Shown in pieces: positions 34,812-44,558 of a DNA stretch of 64,000 nucleotides. Under the pieces are notes generated by a model. It worked only from the letters and a program-made list of their open reading frames with translations, was not told the DNA's origin and made no database searches. Both the position numbers and the translations under genes were made by a program. The stretch comes from an uncultured Lachnospiraceae bacterium (GTDB taxonomy: Bacteria; Bacillota; Clostridia; Lachnospirales; Lachnospiraceae). Within the stretch, counting starts at the first letter, position 1; each line of letters starts with the position of its first letter. The stretch lies in NCBI GenBank assembly GCA_902789175.1, contig CADANF010000008.1, forward strand, positions 1 through 64,000, written 5' to 3'.

Positions 34812-35798
34812 TTATTTTGCCATATTAAACATCTGTGAATAAGCCTTATAAAGATTTTCTGTTGAATCTCCGTCACAACATACAAATGAATAACTGACAC
34901 CATTTATTTTACAGATCATAGAAAGACAGTGTCCTGCTCCTCCGGTCGTACCTGTTTTCCAGGCCTCAATTTCAATATTAGAAGGAAGAGTTGACTTATC
35001 TGACAGGAATTCATTGGTAGGAGTAATTGTTTCCTCCACCTTTTCTCCATAAGCATCGGTATATGAATAAGTATAAGTCTTATACTGATCTATCTCTCTA
35101 AGTATCTCATGTCTTTCGGCTTCATTTATTATAAGATACATATCATAAGCTGTTACATAGTGACCATGTTCATCGAGTCCATGAGGATTCATAAAATGAG
35201 AATTTGTAGCCCCTATGTCATGTGCTTTGGAATTCATCATTTCTATAAATGAATCCAAGTCACCGGCAACTAATTCTCCTAATATGACACAGTAATCATT
35301 ATAGGAACATATCATAAGTCCTGAAAGAAGGTTTCTTACAGAAATCTTACATCCTTTTGTAAGATCACTTTTCATAGCCCCTTCTTCTCTAAATGTTATA
35401 TCATGAGTAAGAGTAACCTCATCATCAAGACTTATCTTTCCACTTTCTATAGCATCAGCCACAAGAATAGAAGTCATAAGCTTAGTCATACTGGCAGGAT
35501 AGATCCTTTTATTAGCATTATGACTAACAATGACTTCATTAGTTTCGTTATTTATCATTAAAGCACAATAAGTATTTTCAAAATTAGCTGAATTTATCTC
35601 TTCATTCAAACCTATTGATGCTCTATCTTTTGAAAAGCCATATAATGATGGCCTTCTCACGTCAGAATCAGAATCAGATGTGACAGAGATAGTGCTGTCA
35701 TACCTGTCACTAAAAACCTGATTCTTTTTATAGCAAATCGAAATTGTGAGGATTGCTGCAATTATAAGAATCCCCATATATAAGAGTCCGTATCTCAA
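34812..35798 (-). CDS. D-alanyl-D-alanine carboxypeptidase (DacA/DacF-like)
   Basis: The 328-residue serine peptidase trims the terminal D-Ala from peptidoglycan stem peptides. It has an N-terminal membrane or signal segment (about 5-22). The three penicillin-binding motifs are present: SMTK (Ser103-Lys106), the SYN triad in CSYNDYCVILGE and KTGTTGGAGH. It acts outside the membrane. The C-terminal extra domain of DacA is short or missing. The gene lies between mgsA and the HlyD-like gene. Confidence 0.9.
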   Translation of the reverse strand: MRYGLLYMGILIIAAILTISICYKKNQVFSDRYDSTISVTSDSDSDVRRPSLYGFSKDRASIGLNEEINSANFENTYCALMINNETNEVIVSHNANKRIYPASMTKLMTSILVADAIESGKISLDDEVTLTHDITFREEGAMKSDLTKGCKISVRNLLSGLMICSYNDYCVILGELVAGDLDSFIEMMNSKAHDIGATNSHFMNPHGLDEHGHYVTAYDMYLIINEAERHEILREIDQYKTYTYSYTDAYGEKVEETITPTNEFLSDKSTLPSNIEIEAWKTGTTGGAGHCLSMICKINGVSYSFVCCDGDSTENLYKAYSQMFNMAK

Positions 35799-35821
35799 AA
35801 TTCATCCCCTTTATACAACAA

Positions 35822-36220
35822 TTAATGCTTATATAAATCTCTCCAGTCAAGATCTCCTCTCTCAAGAGACTTGATCATAAGTTCTGCAGATGCAAGATTT
35901 GATGCAAGAGGAATATTATGGATATCACAAAGAGTTGATATATTAAGGAAATCATTATCTGGTGTGATATGATCCATAGGATTACGAAGGAAGATAACTA
36001 AATCCATCTGATTGCTTTCAATCTGAGTAGCAATCTGCTGAACACCGCCAAGATGTCCTGCAAGGAATTTATGAACCTGAAGACCTGATGCTTCTTCTAC
36101 AAGTCTTCCTGTTGTAGATGTTGCAAAAAGATTATGATTCTTTAAGATGCCTCTGTATGCAATGCAGAAATTCTGCATTAATTTCTTCTTTGGATCATGT
36201 GCAATAAGTACAATATTCAT
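35822..36220 (-). CDS. mgsA: methylglyoxal synthase
   Basis: The 132-residue cytosolic enzyme makes methylglyoxal and phosphate from dihydroxyacetone phosphate. Signatures are IALIAHDPKKK-like VLIAHDPKKKLM at the start, TSTTGRLVEEASGL, FLAGHLGGVQQIATQIE and DLVIFLRNPMDHITPDNDF. Motifs and length are normal. It follows rodA by 15 nt, an association with the mre/rodA cluster that is common in Clostridia and Bacilli. The metabolic link to wall synthesis is unclear. Confidence 0.95.
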   Translation of the reverse strand: MNIVLIAHDPKKKLMQNFCIAYRGILKNHNLFATSTTGRLVEEASGLQVHKFLAGHLGGVQQIATQIESNQMDLVIFLRNPMDHITPDNDFLNISTLCDIHNIPLASNLASAELMIKSLERGDLDWRDLYKH

Positions 36221-36235
36221 GTAGTCAAATACCTC

Positions 36236-37360
36236 CTAAAATTGTTTTTTCTGCAAGCTTATATTTAGTACTATTCCAATCAGGATTGCAATTGTAAGCA
36301 GGGACGTAAGTCCATAACTTATAAATGGCAGCGGAATGCCGGTATTTGGTATAAACGCAGTCGCAACAGCAATATTGATGAAGGACTGGAACCCTATCAA
36401 ACCTGCAGCTCCTCCACTAAGGAGCATTCCACAGGTATCTTTGGAACGCCTAGCTACTCGTATACATTGTAACACTATGAGAAGAATTAGTCCAATAACA
36501 ATTACACTTCCGATAAATCCCGTAGCCTCTCCGATAATGGAAAAGATAAAGTCTGTCTGCTGTTCTGAAACCAGTTTTGATGATGCAACTGTAGACTTTG
36601 ACCCCTGTAATAAAAGTCCTTTTCCGCCTAATTTACCAGAACCTATAGCCATAACAGAATTAAGCTGTTGGATATTTTCTTCTGCATATTTTGCAGGATA
36701 TATAAATGAAAGTATACGCTGAACCTGATGAGCATATAAAAGTTTCTGATTAGGCTGCTGTATATACCATATAAATGTTCCTGTTACAGGCACAAGAATA
36801 AGGATTGCTACACCCATTATCTTATAACTAAGTCCGGAAAGATAAAGCATGATGAGCATTACTGCAGTAAAGCAAAGCGTTGTAGAAAGGTCCGGCTGCT
36901 TATAGATAAGGAGTATTGGTATACCTATTGAGATCAGGAATAAAGATATACATCTAACAGTATTTATAGCTTCTTTTTCTTTAAATCTCCTTAACATCTC
37001 AGCTATAAATATTATCATTATAACCTTAGTAAGCTCTGATGGCTGGAAAGTTAAACCACCAATAGTAAACCATCTTACAGCATTATTAACGCCATCACCA
37101 AACAAAAGAACTGCCACAAGAAGCAAGTCACTTACTACATAAAGAGGTATGTAGAAGCGGCATATAAAATGATAATCAATAAAAGAAACAACTACCATTA
37201 CCATTACCGCACCGACCACACCAATAGTCTGTTTCTGTGTATACGAACTATCCGCAGCATTGATAGCAAAAACACCAACGATCATAGCTGCTATGACAGA
37301 AATAAGAAGCATGAAATTGTAATTTTTCAATTTATAATTCTTAAACATATAATTCCTCAA
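36236..37360 (-). CDS. rodA: RodA, SEDS peptidoglycan glycosyltransferase
   Basis: The 374-residue protein has about ten membrane segments and belongs to the SEDS family (FtsW/RodA/SpoVE). Signatures are FQPSELTKVIMIIFIAEML, KQPDLSTTL with the catalytic Asp, and the C-terminal GIPLPFISYGLTSLL. SEDS proteins polymerise glycan strands using a partner PBP. The gene directly follows the pbp2 gene, so the pair forms the elongation-machine core with MreC and MreD. The RodA call over FtsW rests on this context. Confidence 0.92.
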   Translation of the reverse strand: MRNYMFKNYKLKNYNFMLLISVIAAMIVGVFAINAADSSYTQKQTIGVVGAVMVMVVVSFIDYHFICRFYIPLYVVSDLLLVAVLLFGDGVNNAVRWFTIGGLTFQPSELTKVIMIIFIAEMLRRFKEKEAINTVRCISLFLISIGIPILLIYKQPDLSTTLCFTAVMLIMLYLSGLSYKIMGVAILILVPVTGTFIWYIQQPNQKLLYAHQVQRILSFIYPAKYAEENIQQLNSVMAIGSGKLGGKGLLLQGSKSTVASSKLVSEQQTDFIFSIIGEATGFIGSVIVIGLILLIVLQCIRVARRSKDTCGMLLSGGAAGLIGFQSFINIAVATAFIPNTGIPLPFISYGLTSLLTIAILIGIVLNISLQKKQF

Positions 37361-37377
37361 AAAAGCAAGTAAAAAAA

Positions 37378-40227
37378 TCAGTCAGATAACTTACCATTAC
37401 CATTTATCGAATAACGGGTAAGAGCATCTTTATCATATAGATAAGCATATATAAATCCAGTTAGTTCCGCTGCATTTGCAGAATTATATCCATTCTGGAT
37501 TACAGTTGTTACAGCAACCTCCGGATTTGAATAAGGAGCGTAAGAAATGAAAAGGCCATGTTCCGGCTTATCTTCACTTTCCTGAGCTGTACCAGTCTTA
37601 CCGGCAACTTCAACCTTAATACCATTGATGATCTCAGTAGACTTTAAGTCATCAGTTACTACAAGTCTCATACCCTGATGGATTGAATTCCATAAAGATT
37701 CTGAAACATTTACTTCTGAATGTACTGTATGACTTCCTTCACGTATTAATTGACCTTCGTAATCCGTAACCTTATTAAGTAAAGTAAGATCATAGGCTGT
37801 TCCACTATTTGCGATAGTATTAGCATATCTTGCAAGCTGAACCGGCGCATAAAGATTATGTCCCTGTCCAATTGCAGTTGTAACTGCATCATTATCTGAC
37901 AGATTTGGAGATATCTCATCTAATTCAATACCAGATGTTGAATCAAGTCCAAATTCAGTTGCGTATTTATTGATCTTTGCAAGTCCAACACTATCATCAT
38001 ATGTGCCAGAAACACTGGCAAGTCTGTATCCTACTTCGTAATAGAAATAGTTACAGGAATTATCAATTGCATAAGGAATCGTAAGAGTTCCATGAGTTGC
38101 ACCACCTGAAGCATATATCCAGCATCTAGGCTTTGTATATACCTTATCAAATATACCCATGTCCTTTATCTCTTCATCAATTCCAAGAACGCCCTCGTTA
38201 ACACCAGCAACAGTTGAAACAATCTTAAAAGTTGAACCGGGAGCTGTTCTCATCATAGTTGCCTTATTATAGAAAGGCGCTGTCTTATCCTTTAATAGTT
38301 TTGAATAATAAGAAGAGTCAATCTGGTTTGTCAGTTTGTTATTGTCAAAACCAGGATAACTTACCAAAGCTCTTACCTCACCATTATGAGGATCAGTAAC
38401 AATAATAGACCCCGAACAAGGTGCAAGAGCAAGCATTGCAGGAGTGATATCTAACTTTGTGATCTTCTTTAACATAAAGCTGTATGCTCCAAATTCTCCA
38501 TTCTTAAATGAAGCATATTCAGCATCTCCATCTTCCAAAAGGACATGCTGTTCATACAAAAGATTTACAACATCATCTCCTGAGATACTTCCTTCTCTGA
38601 TAAGACTTGTTATAACCTCATCGCCAAATGTTTCATCCTTATCAAGGTACTTAACGATATAGTCTACTAATATATTATAGATCTCATCTGAATCATAATA
38701 CTTATCCTGTTCTTCAATTGAAGATACATCTATTGCTTCAACACTTATAAGATATTGAAGGAATGACTTAAGACTTGAATTTCCATTTACATAATCTGTA
38801 AATTCTTTTGAACTCTCGTCTACAAGGGATCTGTTATATAATCCCTCCCTTCCTAATAATTCGCAGATATATTCCATATAAGCCTGATAAGTTTTGGAAA
38901 GATCATTATTTATCTGAGGCTCATCCGTAAGAAGCAGATTTATACTGTTTATAACATCTTTTTTTCCTTCCAAAAATGTCTGATAAACATTCTTTTCATG
39001 CTCAGTAGCTGTAGGGAGAGCCATATTCTCAATATTTATCTGATTATTGCTGAATAATGCTGCATATACATCAGTTATCGCAATAACATTATCTTTATTG
39101 TCATCCGGTGGATAAGCTATATTTTCAATATGTCTGAGAAGTATACTTGCAATCTCCTTCTCAAGCATATCGTAGCAATACTTTGTAAGATCAGCATCGA
39201 TTGTAAGATAGATATCATTTCCTGCAATTGCAGAAGTACTTTTCTTTGTTTCAAGTACTTTACCAAGATTATCTACATAAAGAGTCTCTTCTCCTTCAAT
39301 TCCCTGAAGATCTGTCTCAAATACTCTTTCAACACCCATCTTACCTACGACACTTGTGTCTTTATAAGAATTGCCATTTGTCTTTGAATTAAAATATTCA
39401 ATATCTTCACTTGATGCATCTCCCACATAACCTATTATGTTAGAGAAATATATAGCATCATTATAGATACGCTGAGACTTTACAGAAATATTCATACCAT
39501 ATAATGAGTCCTGATTTTCCTCAATGGCAGCTCTTGATTTTTCCGAAATATCACTGGCTATATTAACCGGTACATACTGTTTAAATCTGTTAAGCCATAA
39601 TTTATAACGACAAGCGATTATCTCGTAAGCCATTAATGGATCATAAGAATCTGATACTTCAAAAAGCTTTGAAAGATATTTGATAACATCTTCAGCTTTT
39701 GCATCTCTCTCTTCATCTTTAAGATCTTTTACAGAATCCACAGCATATACATCACGCAGGAATCTTAATTTTTCATCTCCGGAGATATTAAATGAATATC
39801 GTCCATTCTGATAAGCTATCTCGAAATCAATATCGAGCTTATCCCCATTGGCATTAAGTATTTTTATGGTATCTGAAAGGACCTGATTTTTCAGGATATT
39901 TTCTGAAACGTCTTTTTCTTCTGCAGCATCGGAAAGTCTCTGATCATTTCCGAAGGTAAGCGTATAAGTGATCTTGTTATAAGCAAGAAGCTTACCATTC
40001 ACATCATAGATTTTTCCTCTGATTGCAGGAATACTAAGCGTTTTCTCTGTTCGTACAGTAAGACTGTCATTATAAGAATCACCCTCTTTGATCTGTAGTT
40101 TAAAAAGCCTGAAAACAAGCAGACTAAATAGTACTATCATTAGAATTGTTAAAGGAAATATTCGACTTGTTAAATATTCTTTTATAAGTCCTCTTAAATA
40201 TTCGAGGAATTCCTTGATCATTTTCAT
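37378..40227 (-). CDS. mrdA: penicillin-binding protein 2, with a large insertion
   Basis: The 949-residue class-B PBP has an N-terminal membrane helix (about 24-45), the dimerisation domain (IPAIRGKIYDVNGKLLA at about 66-82) and a transpeptidase domain with Ser665 (STFK), SCN at 723-725 and KTG at 876-878. It is unusually long. Between LTIDADLTKYCYDMLEKE (341-358) and SGSIIVTDPHNGEVRALVSY (about 605) there are about 235 extra, mostly helical, acidic residues. All catalytic motifs are intact, so it is probably the active RodA partner. Confidence 0.93.
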   Translation of the reverse strand: MKMIKEFLEYLRGLIKEYLTSRIFPLTILMIVLFSLLVFRLFKLQIKEGDSYNDSLTVRTEKTLSIPAIRGKIYDVNGKLLAYNKITYTLTFGNDQRLSDAAEEKDVSENILKNQVLSDTIKILNANGDKLDIDFEIAYQNGRYSFNISGDEKLRFLRDVYAVDSVKDLKDEERDAKAEDVIKYLSKLFEVSDSYDPLMAYEIIACRYKLWLNRFKQYVPVNIASDISEKSRAAIEENQDSLYGMNISVKSQRIYNDAIYFSNIIGYVGDASSEDIEYFNSKTNGNSYKDTSVVGKMGVERVFETDLQGIEGEETLYVDNLGKVLETKKSTSAIAGNDIYLTIDADLTKYCYDMLEKEIASILLRHIENIAYPPDDNKDNVIAITDVYAALFSNNQINIENMALPTATEHEKNVYQTFLEGKKDVINSINLLLTDEPQINNDLSKTYQAYMEYICELLGREGLYNRSLVDESSKEFTDYVNGNSSLKSFLQYLISVEAIDVSSIEEQDKYYDSDEIYNILVDYIVKYLDKDETFGDEVITSLIREGSISGDDVVNLLYEQHVLLEDGDAEYASFKNGEFGAYSFMLKKITKLDITPAMLALAPCSGSIIVTDPHNGEVRALVSYPGFDNNKLTNQIDSSYYSKLLKDKTAPFYNKATMMRTAPGSTFKIVSTVAGVNEGVLGIDEEIKDMGIFDKVYTKPRCWIYASGGATHGTLTIPYAIDNSCNYFYYEVGYRLASVSGTYDDSVGLAKINKYATEFGLDSTSGIELDEISPNLSDNDAVTTAIGQGHNLYAPVQLARYANTIANSGTAYDLTLLNKVTDYEGQLIREGSHTVHSEVNVSESLWNSIHQGMRLVVTDDLKSTEIINGIKVEVAGKTGTAQESEDKPEHGLFISYAPYSNPEVAVTTVIQNGYNSANAAELTGFIYAYLYDKDALTRYSINGNGKLSD

Positions 40228-40727
40228 TTATTTTGTGCCTTTTTCTTTAAATATCTATTAATCAGTACATAGCCTCTGTAGATTATAGCAGTAAAAACTG
40301 CAGTATAAAGCACCTGAGGCAAAATGATGTGTTTAAAATAATAAGTAAATTCTGTTCTGTATCTTAATAAAAATGATGCCAAATAAATAAAAAAATCCAA
40401 AACAAACTGGTCTACTGATACGATCAAAACCGGAAGCAAAACATCTTCCATAAGAAATGTCTTATGAAAGAATCCATTTACATAACCAATGAGCATAAAT
40501 ATAAGAGCATATGGCCCAAGTATCTCATTATATAACAAGTCAAATAAAAGACCTGAAGAGAAACCTATAAGAAGACCTTCACGTCTGCCACGTAATATGC
40601 CAAAAGACATTGTCATGATCAGCAGGATATTAGGCGCTATTCCAGTAACATCGTGAAATGAAAATAGCGTAGTCTGAATCAGAAATGTAATTATTATCAG
40701 GAAGAATAAAGTTATTACTCGTCTCAT
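40224..40727 (-). CDS. mreD: rod shape-determining protein MreD
   Basis: The 167-residue protein has about five hydrophobic segments and the MreD pattern ITFLIQTTLF near the start and RREGLLIGFSSGLLFDL in the middle. It is an integral membrane part of the elongation complex. It overlaps pbp2 by 4 nt and mreC by 1 nt. The order mreC-mreD-pbp2-rodA makes the call firm even though MreD sequences diverge quickly. Confidence 0.9.
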   Translation of the reverse strand: MRRVITLFFLIIITFLIQTTLFSFHDVTGIAPNILLIMTMSFGILRGRREGLLIGFSSGLLFDLLYNEILGPYALIFMLIGYVNGFFHKTFLMEDVLLPVLIVSVDQFVLDFFIYLASFLLRYRTEFTYYFKHIILPQVLYTAVFTAIIYRGYVLINRYLKKKAQNK

Positions 40728-41578
40728 TAATATGACACTTTCTTTTTTCTATCAGTAATTACAAGGACATCTTTGATATCAGTAAAGTTTTCAGCTGGTG
40801 TGATCTTAGCTGTCTTTGTAAGATTATTTGTATCGTCTTTTATTTCAGTAACATAGCCAATGGTTAGTCCATAAAGGTATCTGTCTGATACACTTGATGT
40901 TATGACTCTGTCACCTTCTTTGATACCAGCATTTTTATCAATATTTTTTGCATAGATATATCCGTCATCCATAGTCTTAAGACTGCCTTCAACAGTACAT
41001 AGAGAACCCTTAGGTCCTATTTCTGCTGTGATCTTTGAATGATCATCGATTATAGCTCTTACCTTTGCATGATCAGCATAAGATTCTTCTACAATACCAA
41101 TAAGACCGCTGTCTGATAATACATTGCAGTCCTCATATACTCCATCATTGAGACCTTTATCAATATAAAACTCAGCAAACCATCCTGATACATTTACTGA
41201 GAATACTCTTGCAGCAATCTTATTATATTCAGGATACATCTTATCAAGATTATAAAGATCTCTTAAATCCTGAAGTTCTGTAAGCTCAGCTTCATTTCTT
41301 GCTAATTTTTCTTCATTTACTTTAAGCTCATCTTTTAATCTCTGATTTTCTTCTTTAAGATCTTTAACACTGCCAAAGATTTCTAATTTATCCTCCACCC
41401 AAAGGCCTATCTCGTTAACACCTTTCTGAAGTGGATTAATGATACTTGAAGCAGCATTTCTGATAGGTGCCAGTGAATTCTTCATAAACACAGAAAGAAT
41501 GATAAGAATCACACAAATGACTGACAGTGTCAAAAGCAGATATTTTGGGTGTAGATCTTTCTTATAATCAATTTTCAT
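40727..41578 (-). CDS. mreC: rod shape-determining protein MreC
   Basis: The 283-residue protein has a short cytosolic start, one membrane helix (about 11-30), a coiled coil (about 70-105, VKDLKEENQRLKDELKVNEE) and a beta-rich extracytoplasmic domain (ARVFSVNVSGWFAEFYIDKG, SGLIGIVEESYADHAKVRAI). MreC organises the wall-elongation complex and regulates PBP2. It overlaps radC by 11 nt; mreB, usually between radC and mreC, is not here. Confidence 0.94.
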   Translation of the reverse strand: MKIDYKKDLHPKYLLLTLSVICVILIILSVFMKNSLAPIRNAASSIINPLQKGVNEIGLWVEDKLEIFGSVKDLKEENQRLKDELKVNEEKLARNEAELTELQDLRDLYNLDKMYPEYNKIAARVFSVNVSGWFAEFYIDKGLNDGVYEDCNVLSDSGLIGIVEESYADHAKVRAIIDDHSKITAEIGPKGSLCTVEGSLKTMDDGYIYAKNIDKNAGIKEGDRVITSSVSDRYLYGLTIGYVTEIKDDTNNLTKTAKITPAENFTDIKDVLVITDRKKKVSY

Positions 41579-42269
41579 TTATGTACCCTCTTTCGGCTAT
41601 ACTAAAATATTTTTTATCACCTATGATGATATGATCAACTACTTTTATTCCAAGCATTTCACCGTTTTTTACCATTTTTTTTGTAATGATAAGGTCCGCC
41701 TCGCTTGGTGTAGGGTCGCCAGATGGATGATTATGAATAAGTATGATGCAGGAAGCATTTATCTTTAAAGCTTTCTTAAACACTTCTCTGGCTGAAACAA
41801 GGGACCTGTCAATAGTACCTTCTGAAATCTGTTCTTCATAAAGCAGATTTAAAGAACTGGATAAATAAAGTACAAACACCTTTTCTCTGGTGAGATATCT
41901 TACTTTTTCCATATAATAATCAGCTATACTCTTTGGATCATTTAGTTTTAAGCTTTCCTTAAAGCTATTACGGCTCATCCTTCTTGATATTTCTGTTATT
42001 GCCATTATCTGGGCAGCCTTCATCTTTCCTATACCAGGAATACTTGTAAGATCAGTAAGTGAAAGATAATTAAGCCCCTGGAGCCCTTTATAGACAGGAT
42101 CCTTATTAAGTATCATCTGTGCCAGCTGTATAGCGCTTTTTTCCTTGGTTCCGCACTTTATTATTATGGCAAGAAGTTCTGCATCACTTAGATAATCAAT
42201 ACCATAAAGTAACGCTTTTTCAACAGGCTTTTCATCATCCGCCATATCAACGACTCTTAAATTTTCCAT
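41568..42269 (-). CDS. radC: RadC family protein (JAMM/MPN+ domain)
   Basis: The 233-residue protein has an N-terminal helix-hairpin-helix region (LTSIPGIGKMKAAQIMAI) and a C-terminal JAMM metal-binding domain with ILIHNHPSGDPTPSEAD. The name RadC is historical; no DNA repair role is proven. It stands just upstream of mreC, its usual place in Firmicutes. GGGAGG lies 9 nt before the ATG. No clear promoter or terminator is visible in the 58 nt upstream. Confidence 0.93.
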   Translation of the reverse strand: MENLRVVDMADDEKPVEKALLYGIDYLSDAELLAIIIKCGTKEKSAIQLAQMILNKDPVYKGLQGLNYLSLTDLTSIPGIGKMKAAQIMAITEISRRMSRNSFKESLKLNDPKSIADYYMEKVRYLTREKVFVLYLSSSLNLLYEEQISEGTIDRSLVSAREVFKKALKINASCIILIHNHPSGDPTPSEADLIITKKMVKNGEMLGIKVVDHIIIGDKKYFSIAERGYINEN

Positions 42270-42327
42270 ATAAAACCTCCCTATTTTTTTGCCTCTTCGG
42301 GAGTTTTATCATTTTATCTTAAAAAGC

Positions 42328-43614
42328 TTACCATTTGATCAGCTTTTTTTCTACAATTTTCTGTAATGAATAGATTATTCCAAGCTTTGCATGAGGATAT
42401 GTAAGTCCTCCCTGGAAATAAATGGCATATGGTTCTTTAACAGGGCCATCCGCCGAAAGTTCAATGGATGAACCTGATACAAAAGCTCCTGCAGCCATGA
42501 TAACATCGCAGTCATACCCCGGCATAGCCCATGGAATAGGCTTTACGAAACTATCAACTGGAGCTGCCGCCTGGATTCCTTCTGCAAAAGCACACATTAC
42601 GTCTTTATCATTAAATTCAATACATTCAATGATATCATGTCTTTCTTCTGTGGCATTTGGAATAGCTTTATATCCAAGTTTTTCATATATATTTGCTGCA
42701 AATATGGCACCCTTAAGTGCTGCAGCTGTTACTGTTGGAGCAAGGAAAAGTCCCTGTGTAAACTGTCTTGTAAGCCCAAGAGTTGCACCAACCTCTTTAG
42801 CAAGTCCCGGCGTTGTAAGTCTTATAGCGCAGTTTTCTATCAGATCTTTTCTACCAACTATATATCCACCAAGAGGAGCAAGTCCTCCACCAGGATTTTT
42901 AATAAGTGAACCTACACAAAGGTCAGCTCCTACATCAGTTGGCTCCTTTAATTCAACAAATTCTCCATAGCAGTTATCTACCATCACTATAACATCTTCC
43001 TTAATAGACTTAACAAATGCTATAGCTTCACCTATCTGATCTACTGAAAGTGTTGGTCGGGTGTCATAACCTTTTGAACGCTGTATCTCAATAAGCTTTG
43101 TATTAGGTTTGATCTTCTTTTTTATATTTTCAAAGTCAAAGCTTCCATCAGGTAAAAGATCAACCTGATCATAGGAAATACCAAATTCTTTAAGACTTCC
43201 TTTTTCTTCTCTTACACCGATAACTCCCTGGAGAGTATCATATACTTTTCCTGCGATTGAAAGGATCTCATCTCCAGGTCTTGTATTTCCTGCTAATGCA
43301 ATAGTAAGGGCATGAGTTCCGCAGGTGATCTGCTGTCTTACCAGGGCATCTTCTGTATGGAATACTTCTGAATAAATTATCTCTAATGCATCTCGACCAG
43401 AGTCATTATATCCATATCCTGTAGATCCATAAAGATGTTCCTCAGCCAGTCTTGCTTTCTGCATTGCCTTTATAACCTTTATCTGATTCTGTTCTGCGAT
43501 CTTATCTATTCTATCAAATCTTTCTTTAAGTCCCTCTTCAACCTCATTACAAAAATCATATACTTTTTCATCAATTCCAAGAGACATGTAGTATTCTTTT
43601 AATGCATTACTCAT
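42328..43614 (-). CDS. PLP-dependent methionine gamma-lyase family protein (YnbB)
   Basis: The 428-residue protein belongs to the 'aluminium resistance'/YnbB group of the Cys/Met-metabolism PLP enzymes. The PLP lysine is in VGSLIKNPGGGLAPLGGYI, and RQQITCGTHALTIALAGNTRPGDE and IQRSKGYDTRPTL are typical of the family. Length is normal. It is 1 nt from miaA, an order (miaB-mutS-mutL-miaA-ynbB) known in Clostridia. The true substrate is unsettled. Confidence 0.9.
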   Translation of the reverse strand: MSNALKEYYMSLGIDEKVYDFCNEVEEGLKERFDRIDKIAEQNQIKVIKAMQKARLAEEHLYGSTGYGYNDSGRDALEIIYSEVFHTEDALVRQQITCGTHALTIALAGNTRPGDEILSIAGKVYDTLQGVIGVREEKGSLKEFGISYDQVDLLPDGSFDFENIKKKIKPNTKLIEIQRSKGYDTRPTLSVDQIGEAIAFVKSIKEDVIVMVDNCYGEFVELKEPTDVGADLCVGSLIKNPGGGLAPLGGYIVGRKDLIENCAIRLTTPGLAKEVGATLGLTRQFTQGLFLAPTVTAAALKGAIFAANIYEKLGYKAIPNATEERHDIIECIEFNDKDVMCAFAEGIQAAAPVDSFVKPIPWAMPGYDCDVIMAAGAFVSGSSIELSADGPVKEPYAIYFQGGLTYPHAKLGIIYSLQKIVEKKLIKW

Positions 43615-44558
43615 TAGTCAATAATTCCTTTCAAGCGTAATTGTTTTTCCATAAACAAAAGTATCTCATCATCATCTTTAAATTCATCTTTACTTATCAT
43701 TACAGCATCTTTTTCATGTCTGAACCATGTAAGCTGCCTTTTTGCGAAATGTCTTGTATTAAGACGAAGATTGTAAATAGCTTCTTCTTTTGTAACATTC
43801 CCCTTTATATATTCAAGTATCTCTTTATATCCAATACCCTGCATGGAAATATTTTCTTCTGTAAGTCCCCTGTCATATATTTTTTTTACTTCATCTATAA
43901 GACCTGCCTCAAGCATTATATCAATTCTTTTCTCTATCCGCTGATATAATTTCTCCCGGTCCATAGTGAGTACAAAATAACATGAATTATATCTTGAGCT
44001 TTTTTCTCTCTCTTTATCATTATGTTCTGAAATCTTATTTCCATTCAGATGATAAAAAGCAAGTGCTCTTATTACCCTTTTAATATTATTAGGATGGATC
44101 TTTTGTGCGGCTTCTGGATCCACAAGAGAAAGTTCTTTATATAATTCTTTTTTTCCTTCCTCAGTACGGGCTATCTCTTCTAATCTTATACGTTCATCTT
44201 CATTTTCAGGTTCATCGTTAAAATTAACCCCCTTTAAAAGGGCCTGAATATAAAATCCGGTTCCACCTGCAACCACAGGGATTTTTCCCTTATCATGTAT
44301 CTCTTCGGCCGCCTTTGTCGCAAGATCAGTAAATAAAGCAACATTAAAATCTTCTTCCGGCTCCAATATATCTATCAAATGATGCTTTACTCCCTGCATT
44401 TCTTCAGCAGTTATCTTTGCAGTTCCTATATTCATTTCTTTATAAACCTGCATGGAATCAGCAGAAATGATCTCCCCATTTACTCGTTTTGCAAGTTTTA
44501 TAGAAAGATCTGTTTTTCCTACTGCAGTAGGCCCTGTAAGTACAATTAATGGTTTCAT
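43614..44558 (-). CDS. miaA: tRNA dimethylallyltransferase
   Basis: The 314-residue enzyme transfers a dimethylallyl group to A37 of tRNAs that read UNN codons. The P-loop GPTAVGKTDLSI is at 8-19. ISADSMQVYKEMNIGTAK, HHLIDILEPEE, GGTGFYIQALLKG and RHFAKRQLTWFRHE are the family blocks. Length is normal. It is overlapped by mutL by 4 nt. MiaB, encoded in the same run, acts next on the same nucleotide, so both modification enzymes flank the mismatch repair genes. Confidence 0.97.
   Translation of the reverse strand: MKPLIVLTGPTAVGKTDLSIKLAKRVNGEIISADSMQVYKEMNIGTAKITAEEMQGVKHHLIDILEPEEDFNVALFTDLATKAAEEIHDKGKIPVVAGGTGFYIQALLKGVNFNDEPENEDERIRLEEIARTEEGKKELYKELSLVDPEAAQKIHPNNIKRVIRALAFYHLNGNKISEHNDKEREKSSRYNSCYFVLTMDREKLYQRIEKRIDIMLEAGLIDEVKKIYDRGLTEENISMQGIGYKEILEYIKGNVTKEEAIYNLRLNTRHFAKRQLTWFRHEKDAVMISKDEFKDDDEILLFMEKQLRLKGIID

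Noticed and set aside
42270-42327. Terminator between the methionine gamma-lyase-like gene region and radC
   Set aside because: Only a weak 3-4 bp pairing around CTC/GAG is seen; not supported.
42422-42970. 182-residue + strand ORF
   Set aside because: It is antisense to the methionine gamma-lyase-like gene, with no recognisable family and no ribosome-binding site.
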